A stretch of DNA of 28,297 bases. It comes from Candidatus Melainabacteria bacterium. GTDB taxonomy: Bacteria > Cyanobacteriota > Vampirovibrionia > Obscuribacterales > Obscuribacteraceae. The stretch spans positions 1-28,297 of the forward strand of contig PLXC01000180.1 in assembly GCA_003151275.1 (NCBI GenBank). Direction: 5' to 3'. Under the pieces are notes generated by a model. The model did not search any database and had not been told where the DNA came from. It was given only the letters and a program-made list of their open reading frames with translations. Below are positions 7,504 through 14,449 of the stretch, one piece after another. Numbering within the stretch: the stretch's first letter is position 1; the number at the start of each line of letters is the position of its first letter. A program made the position numbers and the translations under genes.

Positions 7504-8721
7504 TCAATGAAGCCGCCTGAAGTCTGGTGCCAGTTTTGGCATGGTGGACAAGATCGTGGGTCGTACAAATGCAGGCGTATGAATTCGTTCACGCCAAGAG
7601 TGCGCCCGGGGACTTCCGCCATGATCAAAGGCTACTTGATCTGGACCCGGCGTGTGAGCGATTGAAGTACTGCGCAGGCTCGACTTTGCGGACGCGAAGG
7701 CCGCCAAATCAAAACCAACCGGATCGGATCGATCGCTTGGCTGGACGTGATGGTGCGTTGTTACGTCGCTGTCGTGGACACTGTAGTGGCTCTGCAAGTA
7801 GCTGACGAGATACATGACCGAATCCAGTTGGGGACGGGTATAGCGCTGCTTTCCGGAGCGCACAATTTCAATTCCGATACTATTGTCATTGCTATAGCCG
7901 GCTAAAGTCTTACTCGTGTTAATATGCACGGTCGCCAGATCCGGATTAGTGGTACTGCATATAGTGCCATCTCGGTCTACAACAAATTGCGCACCGGGAT
8001 GGCGTAGACCGCGGTTGTTCCAGCTTTGGATGACTCTTCGAGCATCAGCTGGAGAGCCAGTTTCGGTTGAATGCAAAATGATGTATTTGACGCGCCCCTG
8101 CCGTTTAAAAATGCTGCCATGAAGAGGATCACTGATGAAAACTTTAGCGGCAACTAATTGATCGTAAGAAAAGTTGCCGGCGGTGGCAGTAGTAAACGCC
8201 CGTGATGTTGCCGATATCGGCATTCGCTGCTCGTCTTCGTTCGGTATCCACTGCTCGTCTCGGTTCGTTGGCTGCTGGTTTCCGTCTGGAAGATAATCGA
8301 TTGCTGGCCGAGGTTTCCACTGATAGCTAGATTGTGTCCCCGTTCTGGATTTCGTAAATGGCATAGATTTGGATGTCGCTGAAATGGAGCGCGGGTCTCC
8401 AGACCCGCCCTGATCAGTAGTCATGGGCGGCTGTGGAAAGCCGCGCTCCATTTCGTTTCGATCGGGCTGATAATCATCGGAAGCTTGACGCGATTCCAGG
8501 TCGTACAGTTCTTGTTGAATTAAAGAGACCGCGGCGCGTTTAACCAATGACGGCAAGACTCGGTGCACAAAGTTATTTCCCCATCCTGCGTACGCTGGCG
8601 TGATCACGCCCAAGACTAGTGAGCCGGCCAGTGCCAGCCAGGCACGCACCATAAGCGATGGCATACACAGATGGGGGTGCGGAGAAGTGGTCCGCTCTAG
8701 ACAACGGTCGACAGTCCACAT
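7504..8721 (-). CDS. Exported N-acetylmuramoyl-L-alanine amidase (Amidase_2/PGRP fold)
   Basis: This enzyme is predicted to cleave the amide bond between MurNAc and the stem peptide in the envelope. In the 405-residue frame, a hydrophobic signal segment covers about 26-45 (ending AYAG). A low-complexity linker (about 75-180) follows, then the Amidase_2 domain (about 208-345). Zinc-site features are visible: H217 in YIILHSTE, the HHH cluster at 323-325 and D333 in SDRSDPVGF. IGIEIV around 282-287 gives the conserved core strand. The ATG at 8721 has an AAAGGG ribosome site. M20 (8664) would give a more typical short signal peptide but has no such site. Residues 90-114 are encoded by an inserted REP-like pair (8381-8454). 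It lies downstream of the 8832-9578 gene on the same strand, 110 bp apart. Confidence 0.87.
   Translation of the reverse strand: MWTVDRCLERTTSPHPHLCMPSLMVRAWLALAGSLVLGVITPAYAGWGNNFVHRVLPSLVKRAAVSLIQQELYDLESRQASDDYQPDRNEMERGFPQPPMTTDQGGSGDPRSISATSKSMPFTKSRTGTQSSYQWKPRPAIDYLPDGNQQPTNRDEQWIPNEDEQRMPISATSRAFTTATAGNFSYDQLVAAKVFISDPLHGSIFKRQGRVKYIILHSTETGSPADARRVIQSWNNRGLRHPGAQFVVDRDGTICSTTNPDLATVHINTSKTLAGYSNDNSIGIEIVRSGKQRYTRPQLDSVMYLVSYLQSHYSVHDSDVTTHHHVQPSDRSDPVGFDLAAFASAKSSLRSTSIAHTPGPDQVAFDHGGSPRAHSWRERIHTPAFVRPTILSTMPKLAPDFRRLH
8381..8454. repeat. REP/BIME-like pair of inverted palindromic units inside the amidase gene
   Basis: The outer arms GAAATGGAGCGCGG (8381-8394) and CCGCGCTCCATTTC (8441-8454) are perfect 14-bp inverted repeats. 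Inside each arm is its own hairpin: GCGGGTCT-CC-AGACCCGC (8391-8408) and GCGGCT...AGCCGC (8427-8444). Read from the two ends, the units are two copies of one palindromic element, and the differing stem positions (GGT/ACC against GCT/AGC) keep pairing. This is the architecture of two REP units in inverse orientation. The element keeps the amidase frame open and encodes linker residues such as MERGFPQPP and GGSGDPRSIS. Confidence 0.75.
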
Positions 8722-8831
8722 ACAAGCCCTTTCGTACCGAGCGAGTAAAAGGGTTGCGGGAATTTATCCTAAGCAACCTAGAACAGTCGACGACGAGTAT
8801 GAACACGTGTTCCCGGGTGCCACCACCCTAT

Positions 8832-9578
8832 TCAATAAGGCAGCATTATCTTGGTCATATTCTCATCAAAATTAGGTCCGAAGAGTTGATTGCTAAATGG
8901 CATTTTTTTGTCAGCCGCAGTCGGTTTGAAAAACGTCAGTGGTTCTACTGCGGCAACAAACTTTGTCGTACTCAAGCTTGAAGTTGTCATATTCAGTCGC
9001 CGCACAGAATATGGAATTCCGCTCAAATGAGGCATGCCATAAATTCGCTCGATCATTGGTGCAGCTTCCGCAAAAACCGGTAAATCCACGGTCGTCAAAT
9101 CCACATCCTGAAGCGCCTCCACTTGTTCTTTGTGACCAATATCTGATCGCCAATAGCTTGGGCTTTGTGCATCAACACGATAATGGTAAACGCGATATGT
9201 GAGATTGCCTTTCTGCTTCGTCGTCAATTTCACAGGTTTAATCAGTTCTGAATACCAAGTCACCGCCGCATATAAATTTCGATAATTGGTTATCCACTTT
9301 TGATAAGGATAAGTACAGTAAACATGCTGCTTTGCGGACCACATCGTGATCATCTTGTCTGCGGTGTTGTACTGAATAGAAAAAACACTTTTAGGGGCCT
9401 CAACCAGCATGCCCTTTTCCGTGATGTGTATGTGGTGAACACCCGCTGGGGCAAGTTGATCGATCTGATAATTGTATTTAGCTGGACTGGCCAAGGCGCA
9501 GTTCGTTGCACCACCGATGGAAAAAAACATGGATGAAAGCATGCTCGACAAAAATAATTTCGCTTTAGGTGGACTCAT
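8832..9578 (-). CDS. Exported protein of unknown function
   Basis: The preferred ATG at 9578 gives a 248-residue protein with an N-terminal signal peptide (KAKLFLSSMLSSMFFSIGG, then a cleavage-like ALASPA). A GTG at 9620 would add 14 polar residues before the signal. The mature part is rich in beta-type segments with many Tyr and Trp (KMITMWSAKQHVYCTYPYQK, TYRVYHYRVDA). The strand pattern recalls the LolA/DUF4412-like class of periplasmic proteins, but no diagnostic motif is seen and that is only a guess. It is followed 110 bp later on the same strand by the amidase, and is divergent from the YafK-like gene. Both neighbours act on peptidoglycan, so an envelope role is plausible. Confidence 0.65.
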   Translation of the reverse strand: MSPPKAKLFLSSMLSSMFFSIGGATNCALASPAKYNYQIDQLAPAGVHHIHITEKGMLVEAPKSVFSIQYNTADKMITMWSAKQHVYCTYPYQKWITNYRNLYAAVTWYSELIKPVKLTTKQKGNLTYRVYHYRVDAQSPSYWRSDIGHKEQVEALQDVDLTTVDLPVFAEAAPMIERIYGMPHLSGIPYSVRRLNMTTSSLSTTKFVAAVEPLTFFKPTAADKKMPFSNQLFGPNFDENMTKIMLPY

Positions 9579-9744
9579 AATTACATCAAGTTCATTCCGG
9601 TAACTATGATGATTATCCACGCAAATCGACGATCATGTCATTTCCATGAAGCTAATAAGGATAGGATGTGGATCAAATAGCAAGCCGGATCTTGCTGGAA
9701 ATCCTCCAGCCAATGTAATTTGCGTACAAGAATTGGGAGCGACT

Positions 9745-10467
9745 TTGCGTACTCTTCCTCATAAATTAGCCCGGATTTCTGCAAGCGCCTTGATCCTGCT
9801 CGTAGCTCAATCTGTACTCGCCGCGAACGAAAAATATCCGGCTAAAATAACGGCGCCAAAAAAATTCAACAGCGTGGCGGCTGTTCTGAAAGAATATGGG
9901 AAGCCAGTTCGGCAAAAGCTAACAGCCGTATTTCAAGCACAGAAGATTGATTATCCACCCCCCGCAATGACGTGGATCTGCTTGAAACAAGAACGCTTGC
10001 TTATGCTCTTCGCGAAGGATAAGGCGGGACAAACGCGCAGAGTTTTGAGTTATCCAATCATTGGTGCAAGTGGAGTGTCTGGTCCAAAGTTGAAAGAGGG
10101 CGACATGCAGGTTCCGGAAGGCTTTTACAAAATCGCGGGATTCAGACCGAACTTAGAGGCCCATATGGGGCTTGATGTCGACTACCCCAATGCTGCGGAT
10201 CGCGCTCATGCAAAGGAGGATCGCCGACGCAACCTGGGTTCGGATATCCTCATCCACGGCAGCAGATGGTCGACTGGCTGTTTAGCGATGGGCAATGAAC
10301 CGATCGAAGAGATGTTTGTACTTGCTCACGACGCTGGCATCAAGAACATTGCATTGATATTTGCGCCCTGCGACCTAACGAAAAATGAAGCGGATGTCGA
10401 TTTCGCAAAACAACCAAAGTGGCTGCCCAAGCTCTATTCGGACTTACGCAAAGCAATGAATGAGTGA
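9745..10467 (+). CDS. YafK-type L,D-transpeptidase-like (YkuD fold) exported protein
   Basis: The protein is predicted to sit in the periplasm and act on peptidoglycan cross-links or peptide stems through a catalytic cysteine. Starting at TTG 9745 it has 240 residues, with a clean signal peptide (RTLPHKLARISASALILLV, cleavage near LAANE) and GGGAG-like bases (9735-9739) five bases upstream. The longer ATG start at 9646 has no ribosome site and would bury the signal. The YkuD domain covers about 75-220. It has the YafK-like stretch QVPEGFYKI and the active-site motif IHGSRWSTGC, with H171, S176 and C179, followed by LAMGNEPIEEMF. Family members vary in activity (transpeptidase, or Lpp-peptidoglycan hydrolase in E. 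coli YafK), so the exact reaction is open. Confidence 0.83.
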   Translation: MRTLPHKLARISASALILLVAQSVLAANEKYPAKITAPKKFNSVAAVLKEYGKPVRQKLTAVFQAQKIDYPPPAMTWICLKQERLLMLFAKDKAGQTRRVLSYPIIGASGVSGPKLKEGDMQVPEGFYKIAGFRPNLEAHMGLDVDYPNAADRAHAKEDRRRNLGSDILIHGSRWSTGCLAMGNEPIEEMFVLAHDAGIKNIALIFAPCDLTKNEADVDFAKQPKWLPKLYSDLRKAMNE

Positions 10468-10643
10468 CGATCATCGCTTCTGGTGTTGCCAACGCGACTG
10501 CATCGAAGTTCGGCGGTCAATCCTGGGCGGCGACCCGTCCCTGGCAAGGGCTCATTTAAAGAGCAGCTGATAGAAGCGAATTCAGGGTCGGATTGATCGT
10601 CAGTACCGACAAATCTGCTCGGTGTGGGCGCGGGGGAAATTTG

Positions 10644-10675
10644 GAAATGAGCGCCCCGTATCGAGCGCTCATTTC
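10644..10675. terminator. Bidirectional hairpin between convergent genes
   Basis: GAAATGAGCGC (10644-10654) and GCGCTCATTTC (10665-10675) are perfect 11-bp arms with a 10-base loop. The T/A-rich arm ends give short U-rich runs on both strands. The location between convergent stops at 10467 and 10696 fits a shared terminator. Confidence 0.6.
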
Positions 10676-10695
10676 TTCATAGCTAACAGCAGGCG

Positions 10696-11643
10696 TTACC
10701 GATCATAGCCGATTGCACTTGCCAGTCGGTCTTGAACTCGCGCTTCGTCGGTGGTTTTCCCTTTCTCTAAGTTGCTTTGGAAAATGACGCCGGTTTTGTA
10801 AAGTCCCAATGTACCACTGTCCCTATTTTGCAGTCTGTCGTAGTTGTCGCGCAAGAAGGTTAAGCCCTTTCGTTCGTCTTCTGTGATATTTCCGGAAAGC
10901 GCTTTGGTGATATCAGCCTGACTGATGCTTGGCGGAACAGTCTGCATCAAACGAGAGGTGTCGGCTCCTGCAAATTTTGATGCTGCCTTCGAACCGAGGT
11001 CATATTGTGCGTCGACGGCTTCTTTTTCTTTTTTGGCTTGGGCACCAGCTCTGTCACCGACGAAGTCAGTTTGATCTCCGGCTTTGCTGGCAGGCGGAAC
11101 CTTTATTTCCTCACCGGGCTTAAATTGCGAAACCTTCTTATTGTTAGCTTTTTCCAGCTCCATCTGGAAGTTAGCCATCTGATTCGGAGTTGGATTGTCT
11201 ATGCCTTGGGATTTGAGCAATGCTTGCGAGAGCACCCATGCGCTGTTGTCTCCGCGTTGCGCCGTCACCGTTCCAGAACCATCCGGGTTGGTGGTCGCGT
11301 GTCGTCCACCGACGTCGCTGGATTGTGCTGACCATGCGTTGCCACCACTAAGGCCTTCGTTGTGACGCGTGCTAATGTTAGTTGCGTCGACCAATTGCAC
11401 CTGTCCTGAACTGTCACGGGTGAGAAGATCCTGACCTCTGACGCCAACAATGTCCATTCCTGGCAGAATTCCTTGTGCGTGCAAGGCGGCATTGGTTTTT
11501 GCCAGATCTTCTTGCCACATGCCTGGACGATGCGCGTGAGCATCGGTCAAGGAGTGTGCCACATCAGAGAAGTTGGTGTCAGTCGACTGGTGATGTTTCA
11601 CTTGGTCGGCGATTGAATCTCCGTTGGGTATTCTGCTAGTCAT
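10696..11643 (-). CDS. Hydrophilic protein with LysM-like segment, unknown function
   Basis: This is a 315-residue protein without signal peptide. The N-terminus is His/Asp/Ser-rich. Residues about 40-90 hold a short beta region (GILPGMDIVGVRG, QVQLVDATN). Residues 131-184 resemble a LysM-type domain: WVLSQALLKSQGI, then NQMANFQMELEKANN, then FKPGEEIKVPP, whose end matches the usual LysM closing strand. The C-terminus (about 215-315) is helical, with TEDERKGLTFLRDNYDRLQN. The ATG at 11643 with a GAGGA ribosome site is preferred to an upstream TTG at 11658. It may bind peptidoglycan if exported by a route not read from a signal sequence. It lies near, and in the same orientation as, the 12229-13785 gene. 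Confidence 0.7.
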   Translation of the reverse strand: MTSRIPNGDSIADQVKHHQSTDTNFSDVAHSLTDAHAHRPGMWQEDLAKTNAALHAQGILPGMDIVGVRGQDLLTRDSSGQVQLVDATNISTRHNEGLSGGNAWSAQSSDVGGRHATTNPDGSGTVTAQRGDNSAWVLSQALLKSQGIDNPTPNQMANFQMELEKANNKKVSQFKPGEEIKVPPASKAGDQTDFVGDRAGAQAKKEKEAVDAQYDLGSKAASKFAGADTSRLMQTVPPSISQADITKALSGNITEDERKGLTFLRDNYDRLQNRDSGTLGLYKTGVIFQSNLEKGKTTDEARVQDRLASAIGYDR

Positions 11644-12001
11644 TTGGTTAGTCCTCAATGATGGAATCTATTTAAGAGCGGGGTTGTTCAGGGGCTGATG
11701 ACAACAATATAGTCAGTCGCTATGACCAACTTATGGCGAGTCTGTGGCGGCTGTGTGGCATGCAGAATTTCTTTGCCGAGGAATGGCCAGACCGCAGGAA
11801 GAAACTTTCTGTTTGCCTAAGGAATGCGCATACACGTGTACTACATGCGCTTATCCCATCCTGGGACTAGTGGCTGGGGTAGCTGCGACTCAGAGAATCA
11901 CAATTGAGAGAAATCACAGCGGTCTGATCAGCTGCATTAGCGAAAGGTTCAACCCATGTCTGAATTTCCTGAAAACATTGCCTTTAAAAAAATTTAGCTA
12001 T

Positions 12002-12025
12002 AGTGCCACCGCCGGTAGTGACACT
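12002..12025 (-). terminator. Hairpin with downstream U-run, possible relic terminator
   Basis: On the minus strand an imperfect palindrome, AGTGTCACTACC against GGCGGTGGCACT, is followed about ten bases later by a run of seven T. It sits just past the end of the duplicated gene fragment and may have been the terminator of the lost paralogue or of the present gene. Confidence 0.35.
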
Positions 12026-12044
12026 TGAAATCCTCATCAATTGA

Positions 12045-12176
12045 GCGTTACGAACTGCTTGTCGAAATTGTACTGAGGCGATGCGCCTGTGAAGTCGTAT
12101 TTAAACGGTGTTGTCAATTCTCTGGTACTTTCACCGTCTGTAATGTTTTCCTTACCCCAAGCCACGGCGAGGTCAG
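12045..12176 (-). pseudogene. Duplicated fragment of the 12229-13785 gene
   Basis: These 132 bp match 13452-13583 at 130 of 132 positions, in direct orientation with an offset of 1407 bp. The fragment corresponds to residues 68-112 of the neighbouring protein and still reads in frame (DLAVAWGKENITDG, TPFKYDFTGASPQYNFDKQF). After the match it runs VTLN and then stops. No start codon or ribosome site precedes it, so it is a remnant of a tandem paralogue or a partial duplication. The near-identity points to a recent event or to gene conversion. Confidence 0.75.
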
Positions 12177-12228
12177 CACAGTTAATATGGCAGTAGGTGT
12201 ATAAAATGTTTATGTCGTGGCAGCCCGT

Positions 12229-13785
12229 TCACTTAGCTGGCTGGGTTGTAATTCCTGCCGCCGTGTTGTACTTCGCTTGCAACGCTGGGCTCTTGGACAG
12301 AATATCGTCGAAATTGTCATCACTGATCCACTGATATCCAACTTCCAACCCTTTCATGGCATCGTTCTTATGAGAAGGGTCTCCGTGTAAGTCCTGCCAT
12401 TGCTGCTTCAACAGTACGGAGAGAGATTGTCTGTCAGCTTCGGAGGATCCATCACCAAGCAGTCTTGCTGCGGCTTGATAAGGTCCTTCTCCAGCTTGCT
12501 CTTTCGCATCTTGTTCGATTTGAGTCTTTGCAGCTTTAGCCTTTGCTTGATCAGGAGCTGTTTTTGAACCATTGTCCGGAACCCGCTTCATGTCAGTGCC
12601 AGTTTTGTAGCTTGAGTCGCCTTGTTTATAATGTATGGTCCCGTCTGCATCTACCGTCACGTCGTGACAAGGACCACGGGAGAAGTCCCTAATTTTACCG
12701 TTAGCGTCGTAGTCGAAGTGAATTTTGTCACGAGGCGCATCAGGATGTCTTGGGTCCTTGGCGTAAGTGATATCAGTTACTTTGCCATCTGTAGTGGTGA
12801 TGTCAGCGCCGTTTGCGTCATGCTTGACTGAAGTCACCTTGTCACCGTCCTTGGTTACAACAGGTTGATCTGCTGTTGGACGAGCAACAGGCGCCTTGTC
12901 TGTCGCAGGCTGCAGGCTGTTAAAACTATCGGTAATTGCCTTGTAGTCTCCAGGCTTGCTTACATCGTTCGACTTAAAACCACCGGCGGTGGCAAGGTCG
13001 CTTACGGTAAAACCTTGTCTGGCAAAGCCTACGGTATAACCTTGTATCGGAAAGCCGCTGATGCCATCGTGCTTGCCGTCGAGGATTTCTTGAACATATT
13101 TGGCATTGTCTGCTGTAAAGGCGCCTGTGTCAGGGTAACCATATTTCTTGTTCTGATTGTACGTGTCAACATACTTCTGCATGTCGCCGCGGCTTACGTG
13201 ACCATCGTTCTTACCGCCGTCATTAGCTCCATCCAACACGCTAATTAAAGGAGGATTGCCCTTGAACAACTGAGCTTGATCGTTACGAGTGTCAGCTTTT
13301 GCCTTGTTTCCGTCGTTGGTCTTAGTTTGATTCTCTAAATATTTATCCAACTCTTGGGTATAAACATGGTCCCTGTCCCTCCCCCAACTCCATATATGCG
13401 GTCCATTCCATGATTGTAGATCACTCAAACTCTTAACATTGTCCGCCAACTGCGTTGCGAACTGCTTGTCGAAATTGTACTGAGGCGATGCGCCTGTGAA
13501 GTCGTATTTAAACGGTGTTGTCAATTCTCTGGTACTTTCACCGTCTGTAATGTTTTCCTTACCCCAAGCCACAGCGAGGTCAGGCAAAACTTTCGAGTCT
13601 TTTAGTTGGCTCGTGACGCCGTCCCAGTACTTCTTAGTATCATCTGCGTTGTGGGTTTTAGCATAGGTGTCGTACTCAGTCTTGAGCTCGTGATAGGCAC
13701 TAGTAGCGCCACCATCTTTCCCCGCCTTGTGATCGATGTCAGAAACGGTTTTTACTGCTTTGCTTACATCACTATCTACTGCCAT
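12229..13785 (-). CDS. Large hydrophilic modular protein, unknown function
   Basis: This is a 518-residue, Asp/Lys/Thr-rich protein with no signal peptide or TM segment. An N-terminal helical region (1-65) is followed by the segment duplicated downstream (68-112) and an Asp/Gly loop at 184-206 (VLDGANDGGKNDGHVSRGDM). That loop resembles an EF-hand or dockerin calcium loop but has extra residues. Short beta repeats follow (about 310-405, HDANGADITTTDGKVTD, IHFDYDANGKIRDF, VTVDADGTIHY), similar in style to Rhs/YD-type turns. The C-terminal 110 residues are helical (AAKTQIEQDAKEQAG, SVLLKQQWQDLHGD). The start has a near-perfect AGGAGGG site. The family is not recognised. Repeat style and calcium-like loops suggest a surface or secreted protein exported without a standard signal; that is inference. 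Confidence 0.75.
   Translation of the reverse strand: MAVDSDVSKAVKTVSDIDHKAGKDGGATSAYHELKTEYDTYAKTHNADDTKKYWDGVTSQLKDSKVLPDLAVAWGKENITDGESTRELTTPFKYDFTGASPQYNFDKQFATQLADNVKSLSDLQSWNGPHIWSWGRDRDHVYTQELDKYLENQTKTNDGNKAKADTRNDQAQLFKGNPPLISVLDGANDGGKNDGHVSRGDMQKYVDTYNQNKKYGYPDTGAFTADNAKYVQEILDGKHDGISGFPIQGYTVGFARQGFTVSDLATAGGFKSNDVSKPGDYKAITDSFNSLQPATDKAPVARPTADQPVVTKDGDKVTSVKHDANGADITTTDGKVTDITYAKDPRHPDAPRDKIHFDYDANGKIRDFSRGPCHDVTVDADGTIHYKQGDSSYKTGTDMKRVPDNGSKTAPDQAKAKAAKTQIEQDAKEQAGEGPYQAAARLLGDGSSEADRQSLSVLLKQQWQDLHGDPSHKNDAMKGLEVGYQWISDDNFDDILSKSPALQAKYNTAAGITTQPAK
13452..13583 (-). repeat. Parent copy of a 132-bp direct repeat
   Basis: This part of the 12229-13785 coding sequence is duplicated at 12045-12176 with two mismatches. 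It encodes residues 68-112 of the intact protein. Confidence 0.85.
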
Positions 13786-14436
13786 GCTCGTTCCCTCCTA
13801 TGGGATTTTTCTTAGCGGTGACCCTTGTCGTTAGCGGGTTATTGAAATTGCAGCTATTGCCAATTTCGAATGATTGCTTATAGGAATTGTTTAAGTCAGC
13901 TTGACTCATTTCTAATTTCCTCTCCCTCTCTGCTGTAGTGGTGGTGCCAACGGTCTGCCACTTGGTAGTAACAACGAAGACTCAATATTGAAGGGATGCA
14001 GCGAGTCTAGCTTTGCTCAGCCTTGCAGGCAAGAGCCAGATTTACTTGATTTTGATGGAACCACTATTTGCATTGAAGCTATTTGCAAGCAGACCAGCAT
14101 TCGGTTTTTGATTGATGCGAAATTGAGATGGAATACTTTTATAGATTGCACCAGAAGGCAAAACTGATCAAAACCGACCGTAGTCATCGACTACCGATGA
14201 ACTGGTGCCATCGAAATTGGGCTCATCTGGTTCTTGCCATGCAGCAACAGCGAATGTAGACTCCTGGCATTCCCAAAATTCAAACTCAGTTGTATCCCAA
14301 GTGGCACACCAGGGATGGTGCCAGCAAGAGTTCGCTATATGGAGTTAAAGTCGAAACTGATCGCTAGCGACCTCTCGACTGAAGTATCAATAAGACAAAA
14401 CAAAATTTGGGCAAGTCACAGACGACGCATGAGAAC
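13786..14436. other. Long intergenic region without recognisable gene
   Basis: These 650 bp lie between the kinase stop and the start of the hydrophilic protein gene; both genes are on the minus strand. The only open frames are short and lack ribosome sites. TCGGTTTTTGAT near 14101 and ATCAAAACCGA near 14167 form a loose inverted repeat. The stretch next to 13786 must hold the promoter of the downstream gene, but no convincing -35/-10 pair was found. Confidence 0.6.
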
Positions 14437-14449
14437 TCAGCGTCGTCTG
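14403..14449 (-). terminator. Terminator overlapping the end of the kinase gene
   Basis: CAGACGACGC (14419-14428) and GCGTCGTCTG (14440-14449) are perfect 10-bp arms. The TGA stop lies in the loop. On the minus strand a T-rich run (AAATTTTGTTTTG) follows about nine bases later. Confidence 0.6.

Larger units (their letters stand above)
11644..12228. other. Intergenic region holding a gene fragment
   Basis: It lies between two minus-strand genes. The left 350 bp (upstream of the 11643 start) shows no gene and should hold that gene's promoter. A 7-base A run near 11985 and a hairpin at 12002-12025 follow. Positions 12045-12176 are a near-copy of part of the neighbouring gene (listed separately). 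The remaining 50 bp up to the stop at 12229 show nothing recognisable. Confidence 0.6.

Noticed and set aside
8221..8290. Short imperfect direct repeat (CTGCTCGTCT) in the amidase linker
   Set aside because: Only two diverged units in a low-complexity linker; not enough for a repeat call.
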